From CAVPCY01 sp963702525 (GTDB lineage: Bacteria > Actinomycetota > Coriobacteriia > Anaerosomatales > PHET01), in the NCBI GenBank assembly GCA_963702525.1, contig CAVPCY010000021.1:124001-188000 (forward strand): a DNA stretch of 64,000 nucleotides. Reading direction: 5' to 3'. The translations under genes were made by a program, and so were the position numbers. This document shows, one piece after another, positions 21,829-31,946 of the stretch (within the stretch, counting starts at the first letter, position 1; the number at the start of each line of letters is the position of its first letter). The notes below the pieces were generated by a model. It worked only from the letters and a program-made list of their open reading frames with translations, ran no database searches and had not been told where the DNA came from.

Positions 21829-23110
21829 ATGGAAGCGGCTCCTCGAGGATCCAGACTCAACCTCGCCGTGCTGGTGGAGATCGCCCGCACGGTTGAGCGA
21901 CGCGATGCGCTCGCCCAGGCGGTCTGCGCCCATGCGGTCGCCGGCCTCGGCTTGGCGGGAGCGAGTATCAGCGTCGTGCACCACGAGGCTGACGGCGCGC
22001 GCCTGGACTCGATCGCCGCCGTCGGGCAGCTCTCCTCGTTCATGGCCGACCTCTCGACTCCGCTCGACAAGTCAACCGACGCAACTCGGACCGCCCTGGG
22101 CGGCGATCCGATCTTCGTGGGCAACCCCCACGGCGTTGAGAACGGTGAAGGGAAGACCAACGGCGTCGGCCGGTGGCGAAACGGCTTCGGGGCGCACGCC
22201 TATGCGGTTCTCGGCCTGACGGTGCTCGAGGGGACCCTCGGGGTGCTGATCCTCGAGTGGCCCGAGCCCCACCCGTTCGAGGAGGAGGACCGGCGAAACC
22301 TCCAGCTGTTCGCCGATGTCGTGGCGATCGTGCTGCGAGCAGCGCCTACAGGCGTCCGAGCCGATGTCGCCGCCACGGGTCCCAAACCAGCATGCGACGA
22401 TGCCGAACTCGCGGCGTTTCAGATGAACGCTCGCGGCCTGGTGGTTCCCGACGCGGTCGCCTTGTCGTGGAGTGAGCCAGCGGTCGCTCGAGCGTGGACC
22501 GCCGTGACGCCGGCACAGCCCGAAGCCGGGTCGGTCGCGTTCGCCGAGGTGGCGGGGGTGGCCGACGGCGGGCTGCTCTTCGCCGTCGGAGCCGTGTCGG
22601 CAGGGCCCAAAGGCGGTGCTGCCGAAGCGGTGGCGGCCGGTCACGGCGTGATACGCGCTGCGGCTGCACACGGCAGCTCCCCCGGCGAGGTCCTCGGGAT
22701 GCTCGGCGGCTCGATGCGCTCTCAGGCGAGTGCCGCGTGGGCGTCGGGCGTGGTGACCGTGCTCTCGCCGGCGACCGGCGCGCTCGAGATCGCCGAGGCG
22801 GGGGCGGCCGCACTGCTGATTCTCGGCCGAGACGAACGCTTCGACCTCGTGCTCTCGGACGCACCCCCCGTGGGTGCCGGTAAGGGGGCGCTCCCCTCGC
22901 GGCTCCAGTTGCTGCTACCCGGAGACCGCGTCGCGTTGCTCAGCGGAGGACGGATCTCGGCGCTTGCCGACCAGGCGTGCGTCGCCAAGGCGCAGCACAT
23001 CTTGGAGACGCTGCCCGATCGGGGCGGCTCCGAGACAGCGCGCTCTCTGCTCTCGCTGGTCTGCGGCGAGGGCCTCGCGGCCGCGCTCGTCCGTGCTCGA
23101 GCTGGCCTAG
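21829..23110 (+). CDS. GAF domain plus degenerate SpoIIE/PP2C-like phosphatase domain
   Basis: A cytosolic signalling protein of about 427 residues. Residues 5-175 form a GAF domain (LAQAVCAHAVAGLGLAGASI near the start, LGVLILEWPEPHPFEEEDRR near the end). Residues 215-427 follow the SpoIIE-type PP2C fold: GGLLFAVGAVSAGPKGGAAE, TGALEIAEAGAAALLIL and LLPGDRVALLSGG. In active relatives the first of these reads GDVSGKG and the last S/TDG; both metal-binding aspartates are replaced here. It is therefore probably an inactive phosphatase fold acting as a sensor or scaffold. The start ATG at 21829 is the first before the GAF helix. The last few codons need a one-base shift to reach the TAG at 23108, which overlaps the convergent stop. 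Confidence 0.7.
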
Positions 23111-23388
23111 CAGGGAGCGGTGGCGCGTTCGAGCTTCTCGGCGACGCTGTCGAGAATCTCGTCGGTCGAACGCCCTCGGAGCTGCCACGCCGACAGTCCG
23201 ATGGACAGGCCGAGGTCGACTCGTTTGACCCACACGGTATGCCGAGCATCGCAGACGACCTCGTAGGTGGGCGGCGTGAAACGCGCCTCGCAGGCTTTGA
23301 GCAGTCCGCTTCCACCGTCGTCGACGTAGGTGACGGCGGGCTCGCTGGATGGAACCCGAGAGTGGAAACGTTTCGTCGATACCCACAT
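23107..23388 (-). CDS. Hypothetical protein, 93 residues
   Basis: A small soluble protein with no recognised family. It has two short beta-type stretches (SSEPAVTYVDDGGSGLLK and PPTYEVVCDARHTVWVKRVD) and a C-terminal helix (STDEILDSVAEKLERA). I start at ATG 23388, since the longer frame upstream is proline/arginine-rich and looks non-coding. Its stop overlaps the convergent phosphatase-like gene in a CTAG. Confidence 0.45.
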   Translation of the reverse strand: MWVSTKRFHSRVPSSEPAVTYVDDGGSGLLKACEARFTPPTYEVVCDARHTVWVKRVDLGLSIGLSAWQLRGRSTDEILDSVAEKLERATAPC

Positions 23389-23910
23389 GAGGGCGCCTCT
23401 CATTCCTGGTCGCGCAGCAGCGCGGCGACTGCCGCCAACTGGGCGGCACATCTTAGAGATACCCGCGGTACCAACTCCGAGTCGTCACATGCGAGGCGAT
23501 CGCACAGATGCTAGGGGCATCCCGTGGGGATTCCTGGGTTGCGGCTGAGGAGTTCAATCGGGCAGCAGCCTCATCCTGTGCGTCGAGCGATCGCAGACGC
23601 GGGCTGTCGCCGGTGGCGCGGAGTGTCCCAGCCGAGTAGGGACAGCGCGACCCCGAAGTCGGGGTCACCCGAGTGTAGCACGCTGGTCGCCTTCGCCAGA
23701 TTCTGGAGGCGTTCCAAACGGTGGTCGGTTTGGGTTGCCAAGCGAACGGCACCTCGTGGGCATTCGAGGGTATGAGTACCCTCGGATGCCCACGACTTCG
23801 CACTAGCGCCCACTCGCGCTGTTCGCAGCGGTTGCGGGTTGCGGGTAGGCTCTCCTGGATGCAGGATTGACATACGCGCGTCGAATGGGCTGTTCTGGAG
23901 GCCAAGAGTA
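23389..23910. other. Gene-poor interval of about 520 bp
   Basis: Open frames on both strands here are arginine-, serine- or proline-rich and carry no domain signature, so I take them as non-coding. The one notable structure is the long hairpin at 23754-23795. The promoter of the gene at 23911 should lie in the last part, but no convincing boxes were found. Confidence 0.5.
23754..23795. repeat. Near-perfect 42-nt palindrome (19-position stem, TGAG loop)
   Basis: TCGTGGGCAT (23754-23763) pairs with ATGCCCACGA (23786-23795), and CGAGGGTA (23765-23772) pairs with TACCCTCG (23777-23784), leaving one T-G mismatch and a TGAG tetraloop. It is far stronger than the terminators in this window and has no T tract. 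It may be a mobile palindromic element, an RNA structure or a protein site. Confidence 0.75.
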
Positions 23911-24859
23911 GTGACTGAAGCGCACGACAAGGAGACGTCGAGCCGCAAGGCTTGGGCTCTGCCCCGCGAAGACAAAGTAGCCATCGTGCTCTTGCTCGTG
24001 TTCTCCGCAGTCGTGGGCGGCGCGCTGGTCCGTTGCGGTAGTTCTCCCGAAGAGCCGCAGGCCGTCCGGAGCCAGTCCACCTCCCCAGCCAGTCAGGAGG
24101 CGACCGATGCCCTAGGGCAGCAGCCGGCCGATCAGTATCCAGGCATCGGACCAAGGTAGCCCAGGCTCGTCGATCGCGGACGCACGGCTCATCTCGGAGC
24201 ACATCACGCAGTTGAAGGCCATGCGCTCCGAACTCAGCAGGACCATGGGCGCTTTGAGCAAGAAGGCGAAGTCGAGCGCTGAGGCCTCGCGAAGATGGGA
24301 CCGAAGATGGGCCGAGCGAAGGGCCCGCTATAGGCGCCGCTATGCGGCAGTGAGAGCCCACAACGCTTCTGAGCGACGACGATACGCCGCCAGCGAGACG
24401 GAACGCGCGAACTCCGATGGCCGGTTGGTAGTCGTGCGCACCTACACGCCGAGATACTGGGCGTACCCTTCCAGTCCGAAGAAGCCGGGCCCGCTCAAGG
24501 TGTCCGTCGCCTCGGAGACCGCGCGCCTGTCGGCACTCCAGAAACGAGTTGACGCCCTGGAATCGACTATCGCATCGGAGAGCCCCACTGCGCAGTCGTT
24601 CGAACCGGTCTACAAAGCCCTGACGGCCACAACGCAGGCGCTCGGCACCACGGTGGACGGTGCAACCCGCGTGGCGCGCACGGCCGTCGTCAAGCGGGGG
24701 GCCAAGGGCAGGGTCGTCGATGGTTCAAGGCTCGCAAGGGTGAAGCAAGGCGCGCTCGACGGCTCCTTCGCCGCGCTCGACCAGTCCTACTCCGCCGCGC
24801 TCGCGGCGGCGGGGTTGAGTGTCGAGCAAGTCGCAACCGGAACCGTCGACGCCAAGTAG
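23911..24859 (+). CDS. Hypothetical membrane-anchored protein with basic, coiled periplasmic/extracellular part
   Basis: I join two frames (change near 24135), because the sequence reads on smoothly as SSIADARLISEHITQLKAM. The GTG at 23911 follows TGGAG. The N-terminus is cytoplasmic, then one TM helix (VAIVLLLVFSAVVGGALV), then a helical arginine-rich stretch (RRWDRRWAERRARYRRRY), a proline-rich linker and a helical region (LSALQKRVDALESTIASES). The total is about 315 residues. No family was recognised. It ends 6 bp before the end of the convergent InlB-repeat gene. Confidence 0.6.
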
Positions 24860-24865
24860 GCTCGA

Positions 24866-27800
24866 CTACCGAACGCGCAGCGCCAATCCGGCCTTGACCG
24901 GAGCCGGCAGCAGGGTGTCGTTCCCGACGAACCGCACACGGTGGAAGCGCTTCCCTCGGTTCAGGACTCTGTAGCGATAGGTCGCCTTCCCCGATGCGCT
25001 CACTTTGACCTTCTTCAGCAGGATGTAGCGGCTCGAGCCGGGCAACTTGACCTCGAACCGGATGTAGGTGTTGCTGAAGGTGCCGGTTGTCGACTTGAGT
25101 CTCGCGTACAAGGTCACGCGGCGACCTCGGCGGATCGACTTCGCGCTGGCCGACAGCACGGTGTTGGTGGGCCGCTTGAAGGTGGCCGAGATGGTGTGGG
25201 GCGACTCACATTGGTGAAGGTGTAGCTCCGCGGAGCGCCCTTCGAGACACCGTCGACCTTCACGCTCGCGACAGCGTAGCCGGGGTCAGGGGTGATAGTG
25301 ACCGTGAGGCTGCCGCCCCTGGACACGACGATCGTTCCTTTGGGAGAGATCCTCCCGTGAGTACCCGCAGAACCGGTGATCGTGTACGTGGTCGTCCACT
25401 TCGCGTGCAGCGTCAGATCGGCCGCCCCGACGGTGTCTGCCGAGAAGTCCCACGGATCGGTCAGCGCCGCGTCGGCGAACCAGCCGGCGAAAGCGTGGCC
25501 GGTCTTCGTAGGGTCGGACACCGGGGTCGCGACGAGCGAGCCGAACACGATCGTCTGCGCGGCGACGGCTGTGCCGCCGTTGCTGTTGAACGAGACCGTG
25601 TAGCCGTTGACGGCCCACTTCGCGTGAAGCGTCAGATCGGCCGCCCCGACGGTGTCTGCCGAGAAGTCCCACGGATCGGTGAGTGCGGCATCGGCGTACC
25701 AGCCGGCGAAGGTGTGGCCGGTCCTCGTGGGATCGGGCACGGGCGTTGCCACAAGCGAGCCGAACACGATCGTCTGCGCGGCGACCGCCGTCCCGCCGTG
25801 GCTGTCGAAGGCGACGTCGTAGCTGTTGGCCGTCCACCTGGCGTGCAGCGTCGTGTCACCGGTGACGGTATCTGCCGAGAAGTCCCACGGATCGGTCAGG
25901 CCCGCGTCGGCGAACCAGCCGGCGAAGGCGTGGCCGGTCTTCGTGGGATCGGGCACCGGGGTCTGGACCAACGAACCGAACGCCACCGTCTGGCTGCCCA
26001 CCGGCGAGCCGCCGTTGCTGCTGAACGAGACCTGGTGCATGTCGGTGCGCGAAGCTCGCCGTCACGTCGAGGTCCGCGGTCACGCCCGTGTCGGTGCGCT
26101 CGGGGGTGGTCAGCCCGTCAGACCAGCCCGCGAAGTGGTGACCGGCGTCGGGGATGGCGGTCACGGCGCTGCCGTCGGCGCCGTGTCCACCGTTTGCGGG
26201 CTCGTGCCGACAACCGTGCCGCCCGCGCTCGCGCGGTAGGTCAGCGGTAGGTGTCGATGGCGAAGGCGGCCTCGATCGTGTGGGGCGAGACCACGTCGGT
26301 GAAGGTGTGGCTTGCCACCGGCCCGGCCGAGACGCCGTCGATGGCCACGTCGGCGATGTGGAAGTTGGCGTCGGGGGTGATGGTGTAGGCCTGAGAGCCG
26401 CCCCAGGGCACCGGGGTGACCCCGGCCGGCGCGACGGTGCCGCCCGCTCCCGCGCTCGCGGTGATGTCGTTGGTGTCGATCGCGAAGGTGGCCGCGATCG
26501 TGTGGCCCGGCGCGGTGACGTCGGCAAAGGTGTAGGAGCCGATCGCGCCACGCGACACGCCGTCGACGAGCCACGTCGAGGATGTGGAAGTGGGCGTCGG
26601 GCACGATCAGGAAGCTCATGTCGGCGCCGTGGGCCACGACCGGCGAGGCCGGCGAGATGGTGCCGCCCGCGCCCGCGCTCGTGGTGATGGTGTAGGTGTC
26701 GGTGTCCCACTTCGCGTGCAGCGTCAGATCGGCCGCGCCGACGGTGTCTGCCGAGAAGTCCCACGGATCGGTGAGTGCGGCATCGGCGTACCAGCCGGCG
26801 AAGGCGTGGCCGGTCCTCGTGGGATCGGGCACCGGCGTTGCCACAAGCGAGCCGAACGCGAGTGTCTGCGCGGCGACGGGCGTGCCGCCGTGGCTGTCGA
26901 AGGTGACCTGGTAGGTGTCGATGGCGAAGGCGGCCTCGATCGTGTGGGGCGAGACCACGTCGGTGAAGGTGTGGCTTGCCACCGGCCCGGCCGAGACACC
27001 GTCGATGGCCACGTCGGCGATGTGGAAGTTGGCGTCGGGGGTGATGGTGTAGGCCTGAGAGCCGCCCCAGGGCACCGGGGTGACCCCGGCCGGCGCGACG
27101 GTGCCGCCCGCTCCCGCGCTCGCGGTGATGTCGTTGGTGTCGATCCCGAAGGTGGCCGCGATCGTGTGGCCCGGCGCGGTGACGTCGGCAAAGGTGTAGG
27201 AGCCGATCGCGCCAAGCGACACGCCGTCGACAGCCACGTCGAGGATGTGGAAGTGGGCGTCGGGCACGATCAGGAAGCTCATGTCGTCGCCGTGGGCCAC
27301 GACCGGCGAGGCCGGCGAGATGGTGCCGCCCGCGCCCGCGCTCGTGGTGATGGTGTAGGTGTCGGTGTCCCACTTCGCGTGAAGCGTCAGATCGGCCGCC
27401 CCGACGGTGTCTGCCGAGAAGTCCCACGGATCGGTCAGTGCGGCATCGGCGTACCAGCCGGCGAAGGTGTGGCCGGTCCTCGTGGGATCGGGCACCGGCG
27501 TTGCCACAAGCGAGCCGAAGGCGAGTGTCTGCGCGGCGACGGGCGTGCCGCCGTGGCTGTCGAAGGCGACCTGGTAGGTGTCGATGGCGAAGGCGGCCTC
27601 GATCGTGTGGGGCGAGACCACGTCGGTGAAGGTGTGGCTTGCCACCGGCCCGGCCGAGACACCGTCGATGGCCACGTCGGCGATGTGGAAGTTGGCGTCG
27701 GGGGTGATGGTGTAGGCCTGAGAGCCGCCCCAGGGCACCGGGGTGACCCCGGCCGGCGCGACGGTGCCGCCCGCTCCCGCGCTCGCGGTGATGTCGTTGG

Positions 27801-30298
27801 TGTCGATCCCGAAGGTGGCCGCGATCGTGTGGCCCGGCGCGGTGACGTCGGCAAAGGTGTAGGAGCCGATCGCGCCAAGCGACACGCCGTCGACAGCCAC
27901 GTCGAGGATGTGGAAGTGGGCGTCGGGCACGATCAGGAAGCTCATGTCGTCGCCGTGGGCCACGACCGGCGAGGCCGGCGAGATGGTGCCGCCCGCGCCC
28001 GCGCTCGTGGTGATGGTGTAGGTGTCGGTGTCCCACTTCGCGTGCAGCGTCAGATCGGCCGCGCCGACGGTGTCTGCCGAGAAGTCCCACGGATCGGTGA
28101 GTGCGGCATCGGCGTACCAGCCGGCGAAGGTGTGGCCGGTCCTCGTGGGATCGGGCACCGGCGTTGCCACAAGCGAGCCGAACGCGAGTGTCTGCGCGGC
28201 GACGGGCGTGCCGCCGTGGCTGTCGAAGGCGACCTGGTAGGTGTCGATGGCGAAGGCGGCCTCGATCGTGTGGGGCGAGACCACGTCGGTGAAGGTGTGG
28301 CTTGCCACCGGCCCGGCCGAGACACCGTCGATGGCCACGTCGGCGATGTGGAAGTTGGCGTCGGGGGTGATGGTGTAGGCCTGAGAGCCGCCCCAGGGCA
28401 CCGGGGTGACCCCGGCCGGCGCGACGGTGCCGCCCGCTCCCGCGCTCGCGGTGATGTCGTTGGTGTCGATCCCGAAGGTGGCCGCGATCGTGTGGCCCGG
28501 CGCGGTGACGTCGGCAAAGGTGTAGGAGCCGATCGCGCCAAGCGACACGCCGTCGACAGCCACGTCGAGGATGTGGAAGTGGGCGTCGGGCACGATCAGG
28601 AAGCTCATGTCGTCGCCGTGGGCCACGACCGGCGAGGCCGGCGAGATGGTGCCGCCCGCGCCCGCGCTCGTGGTGATGGTGTAGGTGTCGGTGTCCCACT
28701 TCGCGTGCAGCGTCAGATCGGCCGCGCCGACGGTGTCTGCCGAGAAGTCCCACGGATCGGTCAGTGCGGCATCGGCGTACCAGCCGGCGAAGGTGTGGCC
28801 GGTCCTCGTGGGATCGGGCACCGGCGTTGCCACAAGCGAGCCGAAGGCGAGTGTCTGCGCGGCGACGGGCGTGCCGCCGTGGCTGTCGAAGGCGACCTGG
28901 TAGGTGTCGATGGCGAAGGCGGCCTCGATCGTGTGGGGCGAGACCACGTCGGTGAAGGTGTGGCTTGCCACCGGCCCGGCCGAGACACCGTCGATGGCCA
29001 CGTCGGCGATGTGGAAGTTGGCGTCGGGGGTGATGGTGTAGGCCTGAGAGCCGCCCCAGGGCACCGGGGTGACCCCGGCCGGCGCGACGGTGCCGCCCGC
29101 TCCCGCGCTCGCGGTGATGTCGTTGGTGTCGATCCCGAAGGTGGCCGCGATCGTGTGGCCCGGCGCGGTGACGTCGGCAAAGGTGTAGGAGCCGATCGCG
29201 CCAAGCGACACGCCGTCGACAGCCACGTCGAGGATGTGGAAGTGGGCGTCGGGCACGATCAGGAAGCTCATGTCGTCGCCGTGGGCCACGACCGGCGAGG
29301 CCGGCGAGATGGTGCCGCCCGCGCCCGCGCTCGTGGTGATGGTGTAGGTGTCGGGCGCGAAGGTGGCGGAGATGCTGTGATCTGCGACCACGTTGGTGAA
29401 CTGGTAGCTGGTCGTCGCCCCGACCGAGACGCCGTCGACAAGGACGTCGGCGACGTGGTAGCCGACGTCCGGGATGATGGCGAACGTCGTCGAGTCTAGG
29501 CCGTACCCGACGGTCTGCGCGGTGTCCGGGGTGATGGAACCGTTCGCGACCCGCTGACGGCGTGATCGTGTACTCCTCGGCGGTGGGTTGCACGATGGCG
29601 AACAGGGAGAAGCCCGAGGTCTCGCCGAGAACGACGGTGTTCACAGTGTCGACCGATGTGGTGATGTCGGCCCAACCGCCGGCCGTATAGTGCATCAGCC
29701 TCAGATCGGCCGGGTCGCCCGTAACCTCCAACAAGTCATACGGAACCTCGACGGGGATCAGGCCGGAAGGTGGCGCAGACGTCTGTAGGTCGAAGACCGA
29801 GCTGGGCAGCACGTCGAAGCCCGCAGGTGGCGCCGGAACCGCGGGTGCCACCGTCTGGATATCCAGCGTGTTGCTCGGCGGCGAGACATCTCCCACTGCG
29901 TCCACGGCCACAACGTAGCGCCGATGCGTCACCCCCTGCAGCCCGTAGACCCAGTGAGCCGGGGTGGTCACGGTGCTGATCAGCAGCGCGGTATCGGCGT
30001 CGTAGACACGGTACTCGGTGGCCGTGTCCACAGGCTCCCAGCTCACCGCGCCGGCGAAGCCGGGCGGGTGCGATACGAACTGGACAGCGGCCGGCCCAGT
30101 GATCGCCGGCGCGGCTGGCGCGGCAAAGGCGGTCGATGCCGAGAGGCCGACGATCAGGCATGAGAACACCACGACTGCTGCCAGGACCGGACGCAACAAC
30201 AGCCGGATCGCATCCGTTGGCGCACAAGCGTTGCGTGCCCTCACGGTGTGCTCACACTCCCCTACAGGAACCGCGCGAGGCAGCGAGTACTGGGTCAC
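24866..30298 (-). CDS. Secreted InlB-repeat (Listeria-Bacteroides repeat) protein; frame-broken
   Basis: A large extracellular protein of about 1,800 residues. The signal sequence is LLLRPVLAAVVVFSCLIVGL followed by SASTAFA. An Fn3-like region comes next (GAVSWEPVDTATEYRVYDAD), then a long array of beta-strand modules. Two module types alternate: divergent InlB B-repeats of the TYTITTSAGAGGTISP type and Listeria-Bacteroides repeats of the VAFDSHGGTPVAAQT...GHTFAGWYADAALT type. Three consecutive modules of the second type stand at 25370-26040. The C-terminus is an Ig-like domain (RRGRRVTLYARLKSTTGTF) with no sorting signal or TM anchor. Frames change near 29565, 26560, 26235, 26160, 26045 and 25200. 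It may serve in adhesion; the target is unknown. Confidence 0.75.
26241..29349 (-). repeat. 663-bp coding tandem repeat, four full copies plus one partial
   Basis: Units of 663 bp (221 codons) begin near 29349, 28686, 28023 and 27360 on the minus strand; a fifth copy (26697-26241) has about 457 bp. The copies differ by only a few bases, for example GDDMS against GADMS and YQVAFDS against YQVTFDS. Each unit holds two divergent InlB repeats and one Listeria-Bacteroides repeat. Such near-identity implies recent duplication or ongoing homogenisation. Confidence 0.92.
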
Positions 30299-30359
30299 GC
30301 GGTTGAGAGCATAACTGTAGGCTCATGCCGCGGGCGAGACAAGCGGTCGGACGCCGCCC

Positions 30360-30938
30360 CTAGCTCCCGCTTGCCTCCCACATCTCCCACGCCCGCTCGA
30401 TGCGCGCATGCGACGCGTCGAAGCGAAGCTGCGAAGGGTCGAGGTCCCACCGGCCGAGGCGTACCCGGTCGAGCGCGTCGGCATCCTTGAGCACGCGGAA
30501 CACGTCCCAGCCGCCGTCCGGCTCGGGCAGCCAGGCGGCAGCCAGCTCCGCGTGCGACTCGGAGCCGCAGTGGTGCGTCACGGCGAACAGGGCGGCCTCC
30601 AGCACGAATGGGTCTACTTCGGGACTCAGATGCAGTCCCATGCCCGCCACCCGCCCGGCGCTCTTGGCTCCGTGGTAGTAGTCGGCGCCATCGTGGGTGC
30701 GCCCGATGTCATGCCACATCGCGGCGTACTGCAAGGCCTCGCGCTGCCACGGCTCGATGCCGAGAACGCTCGCCAGCTCCATCGCATGCACCCACACTCG
30801 AAGCGTGTGCCTCACGCCGTGGATGGTGCGCGATGCGTCGTGCCCGTTGGGCCGGAGGAACCACGCAGGATCCACCGCCGGCAGCTTGGCGGTGGACGGC
30901 TCGCGCGTTAGGACTTCGACCCAGTGCTCCAAGGCCAC
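30360..30938 (-). CDS. HD-domain phosphohydrolase
   Basis: A metal-dependent phosphohydrolase of the HD superfamily, about 192 residues. Metal-binding residues are seen in GVRHTLRVWVHAMEL, MWHDIGRTHDGADYYHG, VTHHCGSES and LKDADALDRVRLGRW, the usual H...HD...D order. Relatives act on nucleotides or phosphate esters. The GTG at 30938 follows GAGAGGGG and lies inside the end of the upstream metallophosphoesterase gene (31-bp overlap), so the two are probably co-translated. The substrate is not evident. Confidence 0.8.
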   Translation of the reverse strand: MALEHWVEVLTREPSTAKLPAVDPAWFLRPNGHDASRTIHGVRHTLRVWVHAMELASVLGIEPWQREALQYAAMWHDIGRTHDGADYYHGAKSAGRVAGMGLHLSPEVDPFVLEAALFAVTHHCGSESHAELAAAWLPEPDGGWDVFRVLKDADALDRVRLGRWDLDPSQLRFDASHARIERAWEMWEASGS

Positions 30939-31669
30939 GAAAGACCCCTCTCGACGAAGGACACATCACCATCTTCTATCAAGGCGTAGCGAAACGGCAC
31001 CGGATCCGTATAACCCCGCTCGCGCCATGCACGTACGAAAGGGTCTACGAAGTGCAGCCCCGTGGACTGCCACCTCTCCAGCGTGCCGGCGCGCGCGTAC
31101 CACTCGAGCGGAGTGTGACCGACGACCTGCGTGGGCCCCGGCAACGGCAGGCAGCTCTCGCCTGGCCGGTACCACAGCGGCCCCGAGGTATCGATTGCGC
31201 CTTCGGTGGCGCTCGCGCCGATCTCCACAGTGCCCGCGAACTCCTCGTTGAGCGCGTCGACGAACCGGCGAACCTCAGAGCCGCCGGCCACGCCGTACTC
31301 GTACGCGTACTCGTCGGAGACGCCGGCGTGTGTGATCAGCACGCCATCCACTTCAGCGGCGAGCTTCCATCGGCCCGACGTCAGCGCACGCTCCACGTGC
31401 TCGGTCACCCGTGGGTCCAGCGCCTCGGGCTCGAGTGGCCATCGAACGAACACCGAGTACTCGTGGTTGCCCACCAGGAACTCGGCGCCGAGATCCTCCA
31501 GCAGCTCGAGGCAGCCGAGCGAGTCGCGCCCCACCTCGATCGCGTCGCCAGCGAAGACCAGTCGGTCGCACAGTGAGTTGTAGCGGGAGTGCTCGACGAC
31601 GGCACGGATGATCGCCGGCTCGCCGTGCGCGTCCGAGAAGACCACGGTGCGGCCTGCGCTCATGCTCAT
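30908..31669 (-). CDS. Calcineurin-like metallophosphoesterase
   Basis: A protein of 253 residues with the full set of dinuclear metal motifs: VVFSDAHGE (D-x-H), FAGDAIEVG (GD), LVGNHEYSV (GNHE), LITHAGVS and VVGHTPLEW (GH-x-P-like). The family includes protein phosphatases and diadenosine-tetraphosphate hydrolases; the GNHE and GHT order with a short N-terminus fits a PrpE/ApaH-like soluble enzyme. The ATG at 31669 is preceded by GGGAGG. It overlaps the following HD-domain gene, suggesting a shared role in nucleotide or phosphoester turnover. Confidence 0.85.
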   Translation of the reverse strand: MSMSAGRTVVFSDAHGEPAIIRAVVEHSRYNSLCDRLVFAGDAIEVGRDSLGCLELLEDLGAEFLVGNHEYSVFVRWPLEPEALDPRVTEHVERALTSGRWKLAAEVDGVLITHAGVSDEYAYEYGVAGGSEVRRFVDALNEEFAGTVEIGASATEGAIDTSGPLWYRPGESCLPLPGPTQVVGHTPLEWYARAGTLERWQSTGLHFVDPFVRAWRERGYTDPVPFRYALIEDGDVSFVERGLSWPWSTGSKS

Positions 31670-31757
31670 CGTCCACCTCCCGGTTCGTCACCGAAGGGCC
31701 CCAGCTCACCCGCCGAGGCCCTTCGCGGTCATCGGTATCGGCTATCCCGGCTGGGTG

Positions 31758-31931
31758 CTAGGCGCCCTTCTTGACGCTCGCCGTGAAGTCAGTCCAGATC
31801 CGCCTGGCGAGCTCATGGCGCTCCTCGTCGGTCATCCTGTCGAGGTTCTCGGGCATCTCGAAGAGCTTGACCTCGGTCGGCTTGCGCTCACTTTCACCCT
31901 TAGGCGAGCGCTCGTCCTTCTTCGCACTCAT
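31758..31931 (-). CDS. Small basic/acidic 57-residue protein downstream of the VWA gene
   Basis: A complete short frame (ATG to TAG) encoding 57 residues with charged ends, MSAKKDERSPKGESERKPTE and a helix-forming DRMTDEERHELARRIWTDF. It starts 15 bp after the VWA gene stop and reads in the same direction. The regular codon pattern and the coupled position argue that it is real. Its function is unknown; the charge pattern would suit a small partner or chaperone of the VWA protein. Confidence 0.55.
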   Translation of the reverse strand: MSAKKDERSPKGESERKPTEVKLFEMPENLDRMTDEERHELARRIWTDFTASVKKGA

Positions 31932-31946
31932 CGCACCCAGCTCCCA

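Noticed and set aside
23453..24361. A minus-strand frame of 302 codons
   Set aside because: It overlaps the GTG-started gene at 23911, is Arg/Pro/Ser-rich and has no motif or ribosome site; taken as a shadow.
26241..29349. Reading the regular repeats as a CRISPR array
   Set aside because: The unit is 663 bp, in phase with coding and without unique spacers; it is a protein repeat.
26584..29499. A long plus-strand open frame of 971 codons over the InlB repeats
   Set aside because: It is the mirror of the repeat array: its Gly/Arg/Asp-rich text has the 221-codon period of the minus-strand gene and no domain signature. High GC and absence of stops in the repeat explain it.
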